Positions 37,799 through 47,464 of a stretch of DNA of 64,000 bases are shown here, piece after piece (positions within the stretch are counted from its first letter, which is position 1; each line of letters opens with the position of its first letter). The translations under genes and the position numbers were made by a program. Under the pieces are notes generated by a model. That model ran no database searches. It had not been told where the DNA came from and saw nothing but the letters and a program-made list of their open reading frames with translations. Source of the DNA: Megachile rotundata (lineage: Eukaryota > Arthropoda > Insecta > Hymenoptera > Megachilidae). The stretch is from positions 5,270,001 to 5,334,000 of the forward strand of contig NC_134983.1 in the NCBI RefSeq assembly GCF_050947335.1. Reading direction: 5' to 3'.

Positions 37799-39596
37799 GA
37801 GGCTCATCTTGAACAGTCCCAAATGTAAGGTTTTGATGTTTGAGGTGACCACTCAAAACGTTTATGGGTTATCGTTCCTTGACTCGATCGTGCGTGAATA
37901 ATTGAGTCAATAATTTCTATCGCCGAAAATACACGTAAGTCTATGTATTTATTTTTCTATTTTGACCAATTGGGGCTGTAATGCTCCTATAATCCGGTAA
38001 AACCCCTGGTTCAGTTTTCAGCGCCAAGAATAGGTTTGTCGACAGTATACGATTCGTTTTCACCGTTGACGCATGTGGTTGAATGCGAACACAGTACCGT
38101 AAGATCACACTACGTTTCACAATCAACAAAGCCTTGTCGCGTTAGCATCTCGGCTTCGTAAGAATCTCGCGTCTCGACCCATTTTTCCCAGGAAGAAAAA
38201 AACCGATAACAAACGTTTCCCGCATTCTTGCATCTTCGACCCAGATTTTTGCTACGGAATCGGTCGTGTGCGTGCACCGTGAAGCTCATTCCACGCGACG
38301 CCTCTCTTTTTTTCCCTTCTTTGTCCCTCATTTTCCAGCCTGTTTTCCCGCTCGCCTCCCTACGGCGACGTCTGAACGTTTTCCGTGGCGTTGCGTGGCC
38401 GGTTTGAAAACGAAGCTGCGCATATACGCGGCGTGTAAAAGCCCAACGACGGGTCCTTGTTGTCAAGAGATGCGAAGAGGCCTAATGAATGGGTCGAGGA
38501 TCTTTTTATTTCTCCTTTTTCGTCGTTCATACCGTCCCACGGTTACTTCTCTTTCTCTCTTTATCCCACCACCATCGCCACTTTCATCTCCTCTACTTTT
38601 CCCGTTTTTCTCTTTTGTTTTTTTAATTCTTCGTCGTTACTCGTCGCTCAGCTCGCAAAGCGTCCTCCTTCTCTTTCTCCGTTCCGCTTTTTGTTAGCTC
38701 GGGGCTGTGAACGCAATGCCAACCGACGCTCGGCGTCGCGACGCAACCGACCTAAGAGGAAGAAGCGTAACGGTGCATCGTTCCGCTTTTGGACACGCGG
38801 CGCTGCGACGCTTGCGGTGACGCCGTGCAACGCTCTTGTGCTCTTTTTACGCGCGAAATCGTTCGGCAAATTGACAGAAACAACGGGCAACCGATACAGT
38901 TTTCTAGCTTTTATCCGGTTTTCTTTCTGCCCGAGGAAATTTCAGTGTCTACGGTACTGAACAGATACAATGATTGCTACGTGTATACGGCTGTGAAATA
39001 CCTCAAAAATTGAATTGTACGATTAGGTTGAGGAATACGGTCCATAAATATACGCTTGATAAATACCCGTTAGAAACGCCCCTCTCTCACACGCAATTTC
39101 TAACACACGCGCAATCTACTCACCTCGCTGGGTAGATAATATATATGGTATTTAACTTTATACTATTGATCACGGAAATGAGTATACATATAACATACAT
39201 ATTTTATGAACATATTTTCTAGGTTTAAATTCCATGAAATATAATTGCGTTTTCATGCTATACAAGTTGTTGCGTAAATAGGTAAAACCGTAGAAGGATA
39301 ACAGATATGTTTCGTGATGTAAATCTTTAAAAATGTGAAAATTATGGGACACACGGTCTATATTGACAGTACAAGAATGATTCTATATGTAGAAAATAGG
39401 AAAAAATATCAAATAACATTTTGTACATACGGATTTATTTTTGAGAAAATTAGAGAGGGACATTGATGCACATTTATGAAGATGATAATGAAAATGAAAC
39501 ACTGTTGATTTGTATTATTATTTGAAGTACTCTATTAGTGTTTTACTATATATGGATACATTGTTATTATTCAAAATTTTTTTTATTTCTATTTAT
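37799..39596. other. GC-richer pyrimidine-biased block 38110-38960, no supported gene
   Basis: Between 38110 and 38960 the sequence is CpG-rich with long T/C-rich runs on the plus strand. Overlapping frames of 70-167 codons on both strands have biased composition (Ser/Phe/Pro/Leu or Arg/Lys) and no recognisable domain. A promoter, 5' UTR or regulatory island would look like this. 38960-39596 is AT-rich. Confidence 0.4.
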
Positions 39597-40408
39597 ACTC
39601 CTGTTACGGATAGAACTAGCCGAACGAGGCATTTCAGAGCATAAAATGGAAATTTAAAAGTATACAGAAGATTCAACGAATTTAGCGGGGTTTTCGGGGG
39701 CGACTGGTCACAAGCAGCAGGCATGGCGAGTTTCCATGCCTCGAAGCCCTACGTGCGTATTCGTGGCCGTATTCGTCGAACACCATGAGTGTTTCGGCAT
39801 GAAAAACACCATCGTAGCACCGGGGGTAACCAATCCGCCCGGGAGTGGTGGTGCTCACCAAAACACCGAGGGCCACTCCGCTCGGGAGAGGTGAGAATCC
39901 GGGCGGGGGCGAGCTTTCTTGCCCCGCGCTCCGGCTAGCTGTCTGCGGGATCGGTCGCACTCGAAGGCGATAAATAATTAATTTTTCTAAGAAATGTACA
40001 CGTGCGTAGTGCACGTGGCAAAAGTGGCACGTGGCACATGCTCTGAAATTCCAAGTAAAACGCCAATTAATAAGTATTTGATCCGCCGCGAAATGCCGGC
40101 GAACCCTGGTGCGCACTTCGGCAGAAAAGAAAGACACTTCTTGGCGACGTCTCGTGATGCGTAATTTTCCAGAAACGCGTACAAAGGTGCGGACCGCTCT
40201 GTTTGATGGCGGGTACCGGCAAGTGCGACATCGGTATCGGCGCGCGGCGTGGCGGCGCGGCGGTTTGGCCGCAAAGGGCGGGCGGCATCGCGAGGTTCGG
40301 CGGTTCGGTCGTAGAGGGATGACCGCGAAGCCAAGGTCGACGGAGGGCACGTGGCAGATTTCGAAGAAATCGGGTGGTTCCTAGGAGACGTCGTAGGGGA
40401 GTAAAACA

Positions 40409-40415
40409 TATAAAA
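40409..40415 (+). promoter_or_regulatory. TATA box of the solo LTR
   Basis: TATAAAA follows the GC-rich U3-like part and precedes a CACCGGGGCCCGCGCC segment. Transcription would be expected to start roughly 25-30 bases downstream, marking the U3/R boundary near 40440. Confidence 0.55.
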
Positions 40416-40701
40416 TAAGCGAGGGCACCGGGGCCCGCGCCTTCACTTGTATTTTGTCATTACGGGATCTACTTCGTATTTGTCATTACTGCACTTTATA
40501 TTTTGCCATTGCGCGTTTACTTCGTATTTGTTATTGCGCACTTCATATTTGACATTGTGCAAAGACTTTCGTTGCTTGATCAAATATTTCGTTACTTGAT
40601 TGTAATACTGATACTTGATTTGATATCGTAAATCGTCAAATTGCTTTGTTTATCACTCGCTACAGGACTTAATTATAATACGTTTGTTGTACGATAATCC
40701 A

Positions 40702-40707
40702 AATAAA
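40702..40707 (+). terminator. Polyadenylation signal of the solo LTR
   Basis: AATAAA, 44 bases before the LTR end, is the usual position for the R/U5 cleavage signal. It supports plus-strand orientation. Confidence 0.5.
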
Positions 40708-40756
40708 TTTGTGCGTTTTCACCGTCATAAAAATTGAATTGTTCTGATACAACTCC

Positions 40757-41724
40757 ACAATTAAATTATTCTAATCTCATTTAAAATATGACTGTATTAT
40801 TTACTATCTAATTTTTCAAATTTAGTCTAACTTCACTTTAAGATAGAACAGGTATGTTAAAATCATAAAGTTGTGAATTATATCTTACTTTAGTTATTTT
40901 CGTTTATTTTGAAGATATCTTAATGATATTATCTACGTAACGAGTTATCGGAAATAAAATAATGACCTTATCGATAAGATTTTAATATTATCAACAGTAA
41001 GATCAACATTAGAACTATAAGTACTAATTAAATTTTGCATACTGTATCACGTTAAAGTATAACTGTATTTCAGTTTCAATATAAAATTATTTGTAAGTAA
41101 AGTTAGTAATATAACACGAATCAGAATGGTTGAAATTATCTTCTCCATTGAGCTATAAAATTCTGATTGGACAAATGGAAAAATTGTAATTTAACATTTC
41201 GTTTAATTAATAATATTAAACAAGTGTTCGAATGTATAAATCAATATTACATTTAATTTCACTGAATTTGATTGTAAAATACATCTGACACAGATATGAA
41301 TTTATTTTAGATTTTTCTAATAATAAAACAGAGTGAATTAAACTGTATTTGAAATACAGTTAGAGTGCACACGTATTCGTGCAAAGATAAATTTGCTGCT
41401 TTTATTCGAAATCACGAATTGTGTAACAATATTTAAAATAAATAGCTGAATTTTATTTTATCGATACTGGTGGACTATGAAACTTTTACATTTCGTTCCA
41501 CGAATAATAATCGTTATTTGTAAAATACGATTAATTTTCTTCAAAAATGTAATTTTAGTGGGTGCGACACAAAAATCATATTTAGGCGGCTATTTATTAT
41601 TCAAAGTTGCTGAAGACACTATAAATAATATTATTATCATGTAATTATTAGATCAATGTTATGTTCTGTTATTTTATATTTGATACTGATATTATTATTT
41701 AAAAGACTGATGGGTAGTAATTTT
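40757..41724. other. AT-rich, no gene recognised
   Basis: Very AT-rich with no frame of 60 codons or more and no repeat with matched ends. Confidence 0.5.
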
Positions 41725-42125
41725 CTAAATTTTTAAATTCTCAAATTTCATGGCTTGCAGATTTCTACATTTTTAGATTTCTAAGTTTCTAAATTTCTAG
41801 ATTTTCAGATTTTTACAAATTTAAACTTCTAGATTTCTAAAATCCTACATTTCTGAATTTCCAAGGTCCTAAATTTCTTAATTTCCAAAATCCCACATTT
41901 CTAGATTCTCAAGATTCCAAATTTCTGAATTTCCAAAATCCCACATTTCTAAATTTCCAAAATCCCACATTTCTAAATTACCAAGATTCGAAATTTATAA
42001 ATTCCCAAAATCCTAAATTTCTAAATTTCTAAAACCCCACATTTCTAAATTCCCAAATTTCCAAAGTCCTAAATTTCTAAATTCCCAAAGTCCAAAATTC
42101 CAAAACTTCCAAAGTTCTTAATTTG
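41725..42125. repeat. Degenerate 8-bp family block (TTTCTAAA/TTCCAAAA)
   Basis: Units TTTCTAAA and TTTCCAAA alternate with AATCCCACA. A sub-pattern of roughly 24 bp (CCCACATTTCTAAATTTCCA) recurs near 41940-41980. TCYAAATT-type orientation. Confidence 0.8.
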
Positions 42126-43129
42126 TAAACCTATTATTAGAAACCACAGAACATACCGTCTACCATGCAAACGAGTCAAATCTAACTTGCACTGACACAT
42201 AGTATTCTATCTTAACATTATTCATAGTAAATGATTTGTCAAATACATTTTAACTAAATAAATTTATAACGACACAATATTTCAAAAAGAATTTTACAGT
42301 TATTTTTTATATCCCATTTAATTTAATTATTCTACAAATTATAAACACCGTTTGAATAAAAACAGCAGAGAGAGATGTTTAACGATTCTTTTGACAGAAT
42401 ACTGACAATAAAGTGCCCTGTAATCAGAGTTCTTCGGCTATTTAGCTATTAATTGAATTTCACAGCTATGTCGCTTGTAAAACACGCTTTAACGAGCTCA
42501 TAAACTTTTTACAGTTGGCATTACGTTACCAATTACAGCAGTCGCATTATAACATCAGGTGCTTTCAAAATTCGATACTTTAGCACGAAACAAAATAAAA
42601 CTGATAAAATACAGTTTTGTGAAAATTTATCCAGAATACACAGTATTAGCGATAAGCCTTTAATTTATGTTGTTTAAAATGATGAAGGGTTGGAAGATAC
42701 GGAAGCACAGGCATTTTCTCGAGATCGATATTATAGATTAAAATAATAAGGCAGTTGCTGTGGATGTGTGATTTTAAAATTCAGCAAGTTTTAGAATTTT
42801 AATGATTTTTTATGTAAAAATTGATTCTTGAAATAATTTCACTGAAATATGTATTAAATTATTGTGGGTTGATGAAAATATATTTAATACGTCAGCTGCC
42901 ACGTCAGTCACCGATGACTTACATAGGACTTTTCGTTTAGGCTGCGTCAGTCACTGATGACCGACGGTGTAAAATATATAAAAATAAAAAGTTTACATTG
43001 TTTTAAGTAATTACCTAAACTTTATTTGATATTTATTGAATTTTTATTTATTACAAGATTGTGTTATTAAAGCATTTAAATATTTCCCATCAGAAAATTT
43101 TAATGGATTTTATTTGATTGCGTAACCTG
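42126..43129. other. AT-rich, no gene; short duplicated GTCAGTCAC motif
   Basis: CACGTCAGTCACCGATGAC (about 42899) and GCGTCAGTCACTGATGACCG (about 42945) are two near copies about 45 bp apart. They may be remains of a MITE related to the GACGCATC/GTCAGTC segments seen near 37570 and 62445. Otherwise AT-rich DNA. Confidence 0.4.
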
Positions 43130-43930
43130 ACCGGGACTAATAAATAATAAATATTTATGAATAATAAAGTGGAATGTTATTAACACATAATAAATCATTT
43201 TTTATTTGAATAATTTTCGAATAGAAATTTACTCAATTGGTGATTCATGCATAACATGCTGATTTTCATTTAAATAATTTTCAAATAATAATTTATTCCA
43301 CGAATATGTTTTTGGCAAATAGCAAAATCTTCTTTATCGAATAATTTGCGAGCAAAAATTTGTTTAACAAGAATTTGTTTACAGTGAATGCTTGTGAGTA
43401 ATGAATTAATTTTTAATTAAACAATTTTGAGAACTAAATTTCTTTTGTAAATAATGCATTATTCGCAAATAACGAATCACTTGTTATTTGAATAATATTC
43501 GAATAAAAATTTACTCGACGAGTAATGCATTCATGAATAACAAACCACTTCTCATTTCAATAATTCTACAATAACAACATTAAGTAACACATTGTTTAAA
43601 AATAACAAATTATTTTTCATTAAAATAGTTAGATAAATGATATATTAGTTACGAATAATGAATCAGTTTCTAATTAAACAATTTTCGAATGAAGATGATT
43701 TCGATGAATAATATTATACATTATTCGCGAATAACAAATCATTTTTTATTTGAAAAATTTGCGAATAAAATTTGCAAGTAAAATGATTTTATTTGTTATT
43801 CGCGAGTAATGCATTATTCATCAAATAAATTCGGAGTCGAAGATTACTTGAATAAAATATTATTCATTATTTGCGAATAATTTCGTGTTATTTAACTTTT
43901 GTATTCAAAAGTTATTTGAATAATACTCAA
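43130..43930. repeat. Degenerate repeat of AATAATTYGCGAATAA-type units
   Basis: Variants of TTATTTGAATAATTTTCGAA, GCGAATAACAAATCATTTTT and AATAATGCATTATTCGCGA recur many times across 800 bp. Spacing varies roughly between 50 and 100 bp, often with self-complementary ATTCGCGAAT cores. There is no coding potential. I cannot tell whether it is an old satellite or overlapping MITE copies. Confidence 0.7.
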
Positions 43931-44094
43931 CTCTGCAAAAGATGAATTATTCACAAAATTATCAGGAACTGAAACTGAAAATAAAAGTCAATCAAAGAGT
44001 TAACAAAGATCAAAATTTAATGTATTGTATTAGATTAATAACCTTCCTAACCTACAATTTTCTAGACAGTCATTTTCATCGTTATTCATATGTC
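43931..44094. other. AT-rich spacer
   Basis: Short AT-rich segment between the degenerate repeat and a MITE fragment. Nothing seen. Confidence 0.4.
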
Positions 44095-44322
44095 GCCATT
44101 CACAGTCGTTAGAATGTTAAAACAAATAACATTCTTAGTCATATTCTTGTTAGTTAGTCATATTCTAAATTTAGCGATCCTTGATTGTACAAATTATAAT
44201 TAAAATTGAACGTTAAATTCAAGTGTAGTGAAAATACTAGTTCGTCACATTCAAGCACATTCACTCAGCACACTACATATAGCGTGCATTATATGTATGA
44301 CACAACATTATAGGGCATGGTG
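44095..44322 (+). mobile_element. TTAA MITE fragment, copy C
   Basis: It shares TTTAGCGATCCTTGATTGTA and CAAATTATAATTAAAATTGA with copies A (37.6 kb) and B (46.9 kb), and ends at TTAA (44323-44326). The left end is not definable, so this is a partial or diverged copy. Confidence 0.45.
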
Positions 44323-44326
44323 TTAA

Positions 44327-44500
44327 CCCTTTGACTGCCGGACATTTTCGAAGCATTGAGATTTTCCCAATTGCAAAATAGTGAAACACGATATTCAGCA
44401 ATTTATAGTTGCTATGTTACATGAAACATAGCAACAAAACATGATAAATATGATAATTTCAATTTTAAATCAGTTTAATAAAACAGTAAAAGTGTCATGG
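44327..44500 (+). mobile_element. Possible second TTAA MITE start (CCCTTTGACTGCCGG)
   Basis: Directly after TTAA the sequence begins CCCTTTGACTGCCGGAC, the same style of end as the other TTAA MITEs. A perfect 11-bp hairpin (GTTGCTATGTT ... AACATAGCAAC, 44408-44435) lies inside. No right end was found, so the extent is a guess. Confidence 0.35.
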
Positions 44501-44914
44501 TAAGAAAAATTTAGATTCATAGATATGTATACACTTTCGTATATTGATCAGCACGTGAGGACATCATTAAGTTTACAAGACCCACTAAAATGACGCATCT
44601 TAAGTTCCTTATCTTAAATTGAAAAAGAGAGGTACAACTTGCAGACCATTTCTTGATAATATAATTAAAGTTCAGTGTACATAATGAAACAATATATAAT
44701 CGTAATTAACAAATCGGATGCGATAACACAACGGAGAATGAAAAGAAAAGCCATACATCAGCATACTAATGGCAAAACTGGAAGACCCGTAATAACAGAA
44801 GAGCAGACCTTCATAAATTATAAAAATTATTACGATGCTTTTGTAAGAACGTATATTAATTTGCATCGAAATGAAGAATAATCGTATACATTTCTTTGTG
44901 TTTCATATCTAATA
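44501..44914. other. No gene recognised
   Basis: AT-rich, containing a 68-codon Lys/Asn/Ile-rich plus-strand frame (44675-44881) of no known family, just outside the nested element cluster. Confidence 0.4.
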
Positions 44915-44948
44915 TACAGGGTGGGGCAATAACTACTAGCACCGTAAA

Positions 44949-44982
44949 TACGAGGTGTGACACAAAAGTAACGAGACTAGTC
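44949..44982 (+). repeat. Mariner terminal inverted repeat, low-coordinate end
   Basis: TA followed by CGAGGTGTGACACAAAAGTA and ACGAGACTAGTC. It matches the reverse complement of 45814-45848 with one missing G near the inner end. Confidence 0.9.
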
Positions 44983-45846
44983 CAATAAATCATTGTACCT
45001 GCAGAATCAGTTCTCCGTAACATTATCACCTTCAAAGTAGTCCCCTTCAGCATTTACACACTTATGCATTCGGCGCTGCTATTGCTGGTAACAATTCTGG
45101 AACGAGGTTTTTGGAAGTCCTTTCGGACGATTCTCCGTTTTTGCCTGAACCTCTTCAAATGAGGTGAAATGGGTTCCCTTTAAGCAAAATTTAACTTTAG
45201 GAAATAAAAAAAAGTCGCATGAAGCCAAATCAGGCGAATAAGGAGGATTCCCTATCACAATAATAATTTTGCTGGTCAGAAACTGCTTGACAGATAGTGC
45301 CGTGTGAGCGGGTGCTTTGTCCCGGAGCAACAGCCATCCATCGCTTCACAATTGTGGCCTTTTTTTCCTAATTCTTTCACGAAGTCTTTTTAGTATTTCA
45401 ATGTAATAGTGTTAGTTAACAGTCTGACCACTGGGAAACCACTCAATCATTACAATTCCATTAATGTCGAATTTTGATTTTGACATGCGTTCTTTTTCGG
45501 ATTTTGGGGATCCTGAAGACTTCCATTGCATCGACTGGCGCTTACTTTGTGAGTCATAGGTAAAAATACATGTCTCATCACATGTTACAACAGATTTTAA
45601 CAAATTTTACAAGAAACTTGATGTTTATTCGCTGTTCGGTTTTTACGTTAGACATTTTTCCGGCAGAATGCAGTTGCACGTGTTCACTAAATAACGCAAT
45701 ATTTCCAAATGGTATGACCGATTCAATCGAAATTGGCAACATGGATAGAGGAGGTATGTGGGATGATGCCACAAAAACAATTGCTGCTAATTCCATTGTT
45801 TTTTCAAGTTACAGACCTAGTCTCGTTACTTTTGTGTCACACCTCG
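44951..45846 (-). mobile_element. Mariner element, internally deleted (896 bp)
   Basis: Terminal inverted repeats of about 33 bp begin CGAGGTGTGACACAAAAGTA at both ends, with TA at 44949-44950 and 45847-45848. The uninterrupted copy of the same host arm, at 47.4 kb, confirms that exactly this segment plus one TA was inserted. Full mariners are about 1.3 kb, so roughly a third is missing, mainly the DNA-binding and linker part of the transposase gene. Confidence 0.92.
44977..45655 (-). pseudogene. Mariner transposase, deleted and interrupted
   Basis: This is a relic of the DD34D transposase that cuts and reinserts mariner at TA sites. It starts at 45655 with MSNVKTEQRINIKFLVK, then jumps by an internal, frame-changing deletion to LKSVVTCDETC (first Asp; the usual GDE has become CDE). 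DINGIV and GQTVN follow, then in-frame stops near 45412 and 45345. Next are LLRDKAPAHTALS (second Asp) and PPYSPDLASCDFF (third Asp), with 34 residues between the second and third Asp. A stop at 45079 interrupts the C-terminal tail, which continues recognisably (NAEGDYFEGDNV) to a final stop at 44977-44979. Clearly dead. Confidence 0.93.
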
Positions 45847-45848
45847 TA
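45814..45848 (-). repeat. Mariner terminal inverted repeat, high-coordinate end
   Basis: GACCTAGTCTCGTTACTTTT followed by GTGTCACACCTCG and TA. Inverted partner of 44949-44982; it lies upstream of the transposase start. Confidence 0.9.
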
Positions 45849-45926
45849 TCTTGGAATCTGTGAGGCCCAGACAAAAATGAGTGTAACTAAAATTGTACGG
45901 TACGAAGGGGTCTATTATATAGAGAT

Positions 45927-46146
45927 GTTACTTTCACCGGTGAATGTCAACATTCACATAGTCGTTTGGTGTATATCCGAAATATTTGCTAGATACCCTT
46001 ATTTCTAACTTACACCGAATGTCGACATTCACCTAACCTAATCTAACCGTGATTGTTGACATACACCGGTGAGGGTCCGAATGTACAAGAATGTAATCAA
46101 ATATTCGATCTTTTCCAATTTTCCAATTTCGGTCTTTCACGGTAAC
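45927..46146. mobile_element. 220-bp insertion with a 6-bp target duplication
   Basis: It is flanked by AGAGAT at 45921-45926 and 46147-46152. Comparison with the intact right arm of the host element shows that this segment and one AGAGAT are extra. The ends are GTTAC...GTAAC. Inside, CACCGGTGAATGTCAACATT (45936) and the reverse complement of TGTTGACATACACCGGTG (to 46071) form a subterminal inverted repeat of about 23 bp. No coding capacity. I cannot assign a superfamily. Confidence 0.8.
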
Positions 46147-46791
46147 AGAGATAATAATTTTTGTCCAAGAGGAGGTGTTTTGAAGATATGAAGGTCATCT
46201 CTGATTTTTTAAAGGAAACGGTATGTTATTTTACTTGCATTCTGATAGAGTATTTCAAAACGATTACAACGAACTATTAGAAAGGTCATTCATGGTCTGA
46301 GTTAAGTCAATTGTGATGGAAAATAATTTAGTTTTAGAAAATGTTCAAGCATCTCGGATTTACTTATCTAACAATAATACACAAGTACATACATTCAGCA
46401 TACGAATGGACTCCATCTCTTACAATTTGATAACATTTCCCAGAAACAAAACCCATATCTACCTTTCCCGCTATTGAGTAACGCACTTTACAAACTTGAG
46501 ATTCACATTGCTCGACAGAGATTCTCATTAACGATTAATCACAGTATGTACAGATAAAGTGTACAGCCTGATTCAATGTTTATTTCTATTCAACAAACCA
46601 TAACAAGAGATTATGAGACAGAGATGAAGTAATATCAACAACCAGAGACAGCGATGTGTTCGACCATTTCCTGAAAGTAAATTATTTTCCACCACAATTG
46701 GTTTAACCAATTGTATCAATGGTTTAATCACAGTATTCGCTTTGAAATACTCAATCAGAATGCAAGTAAAAAAACATACCATTTCATTTAA

Positions 46792-47290
46792 CCCTTGCCG
46801 TATGATTACTTTGTCAGGTGCGTCAAACAAAAGTAACTATAAACTACTCTATTATTAAAATCATTAAATAAAGGCAAAATGTTGTGACTATTTTGTATTC
46901 AACGGTCTTTGATTGTACAAATTATAATTATACTTGAACCTCAAATTGAAATTGTTAGAATAAGGATCTCTGCGTCCTCTATACATAGAATAAGTAATTA
47001 TATATAAATAGATAATATCGTGTATTGTTAGATGACGTGTATATGCTTGTACTCCTTTGTCCGTTAAAATTACTCCTTCTTCTTCTTCCGTACGTCGTGC
47101 AAGAATAACGCTTTGTTATCAGTGCTCCGCTTTGTAATCTTTTATGTAATTCTATCTTTATGTTTAAATATATATTCGTGGATTATTTTGTGTGCAAGTT
47201 CAAACAAGACTTATTACTGCCCACAAAACCCAACAGAAATGTCTTAAATATTCAAGCAAGATTTGTCTTTTAACCCTTTACTGCAAACAG
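46792..47290 (+). mobile_element. TTAA-flanked MITE, copy B (499 bp), inserted in the right arm
   Basis: TTAA lies at 46788-46791 and 47291-47294, and alignment of the two host arms shows the break at exactly this TTAA. The left end CCCTTGCCGTATGATTACTT is of piggyBac-MITE type. Shared landmarks with copy A include GTATTCAACGGTCTTTGATT and CCTCAAATTGAA. The right end (GCAAACAG) is diverged, and a second TTAACCCTTTACTGC lies 20 bp inside it, so a composite of two insertions is possible. Confidence 0.7.
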
Positions 47291-47464
47291 TTAAAAGAAC
47301 GGTGATGGCCTTTATATCTCCGAAACGCCTTCACTTGGACAAAAATTATTATTGCTACATAATAGATCCCTTCGTACCGTACAATTTTGGTTACACTAAT
47401 TTTTCTCTGGTCCTTACAGATTCGAAGTTATTTGAGGTGCTAATAATTATTGCCCCACCCTGTA

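Larger units (their letters stand above)
39602..40751 (+). mobile_element. Solo LTR of a retrotransposon (1150 bp)
   Basis: The segment starts TGTTACGGATAG and ends CTGATACA, so it has the TG...CA ends of an LTR with TGT/ACA mini inverted repeats. It is flanked on both sides by the 5-bp duplication ACTCC (39597-39601 and 40752-40756). A TATAAAA box lies at 40409 and AATAAA at 40702, placing U3, R and a short U5 in the expected order on the plus strand. No internal retrotransposon genes lie on either side, so it is a solo LTR left by recombination. Five-base duplications fit BEL/Pao, Copia and some Gypsy elements; I cannot choose between them. The 5' half is very GC-rich, which produces spurious frames of up to 222 codons. 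Confidence 0.8.
44917..47462. mobile_element. Long-inverted-repeat element carrying three nested insertions
   Basis: The ends are CAGGGTGGGGCAATAA (left, after TA at 44915) and its inverted copy (right, before TA at 47463). The left arm is interrupted by a mariner (44951-45846) and a 220-bp element (45927-46146), the right arm by a TTAA MITE (46792-47290). Removing these with one copy of each target duplication leaves about 919 bp with arms of roughly 300 bp, nearly the same size and design as the element at 9003-9929. Both families share ATATGAAGGTCAT followed by TTTTTTAAA-type sequence at a similar depth. The centre (46350-46660) has no transposase. TA flanks place it with Tc1/mariner-type non-autonomous elements. 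Confidence 0.85.

Noticed and set aside
38266..38960. Frames of 143 and 167 codons on the plus strand
   Set aside because: Pyrimidine- and CpG-biased block; residues reflect bias and antisense frames overlap.
39682..40350. 222-codon minus-strand frame
   Set aside because: It lies wholly inside the solo LTR's GC-rich U3, antisense to the LTR, and is overlapped by other open frames. Arg/Pro/Ala-rich composition follows from base bias.
46573..46830. 85-codon minus-strand frame in the nested element
   Set aside because: It crosses the boundary between the outer element's arm and the inserted TTAA MITE, so it is chimeric by accident.
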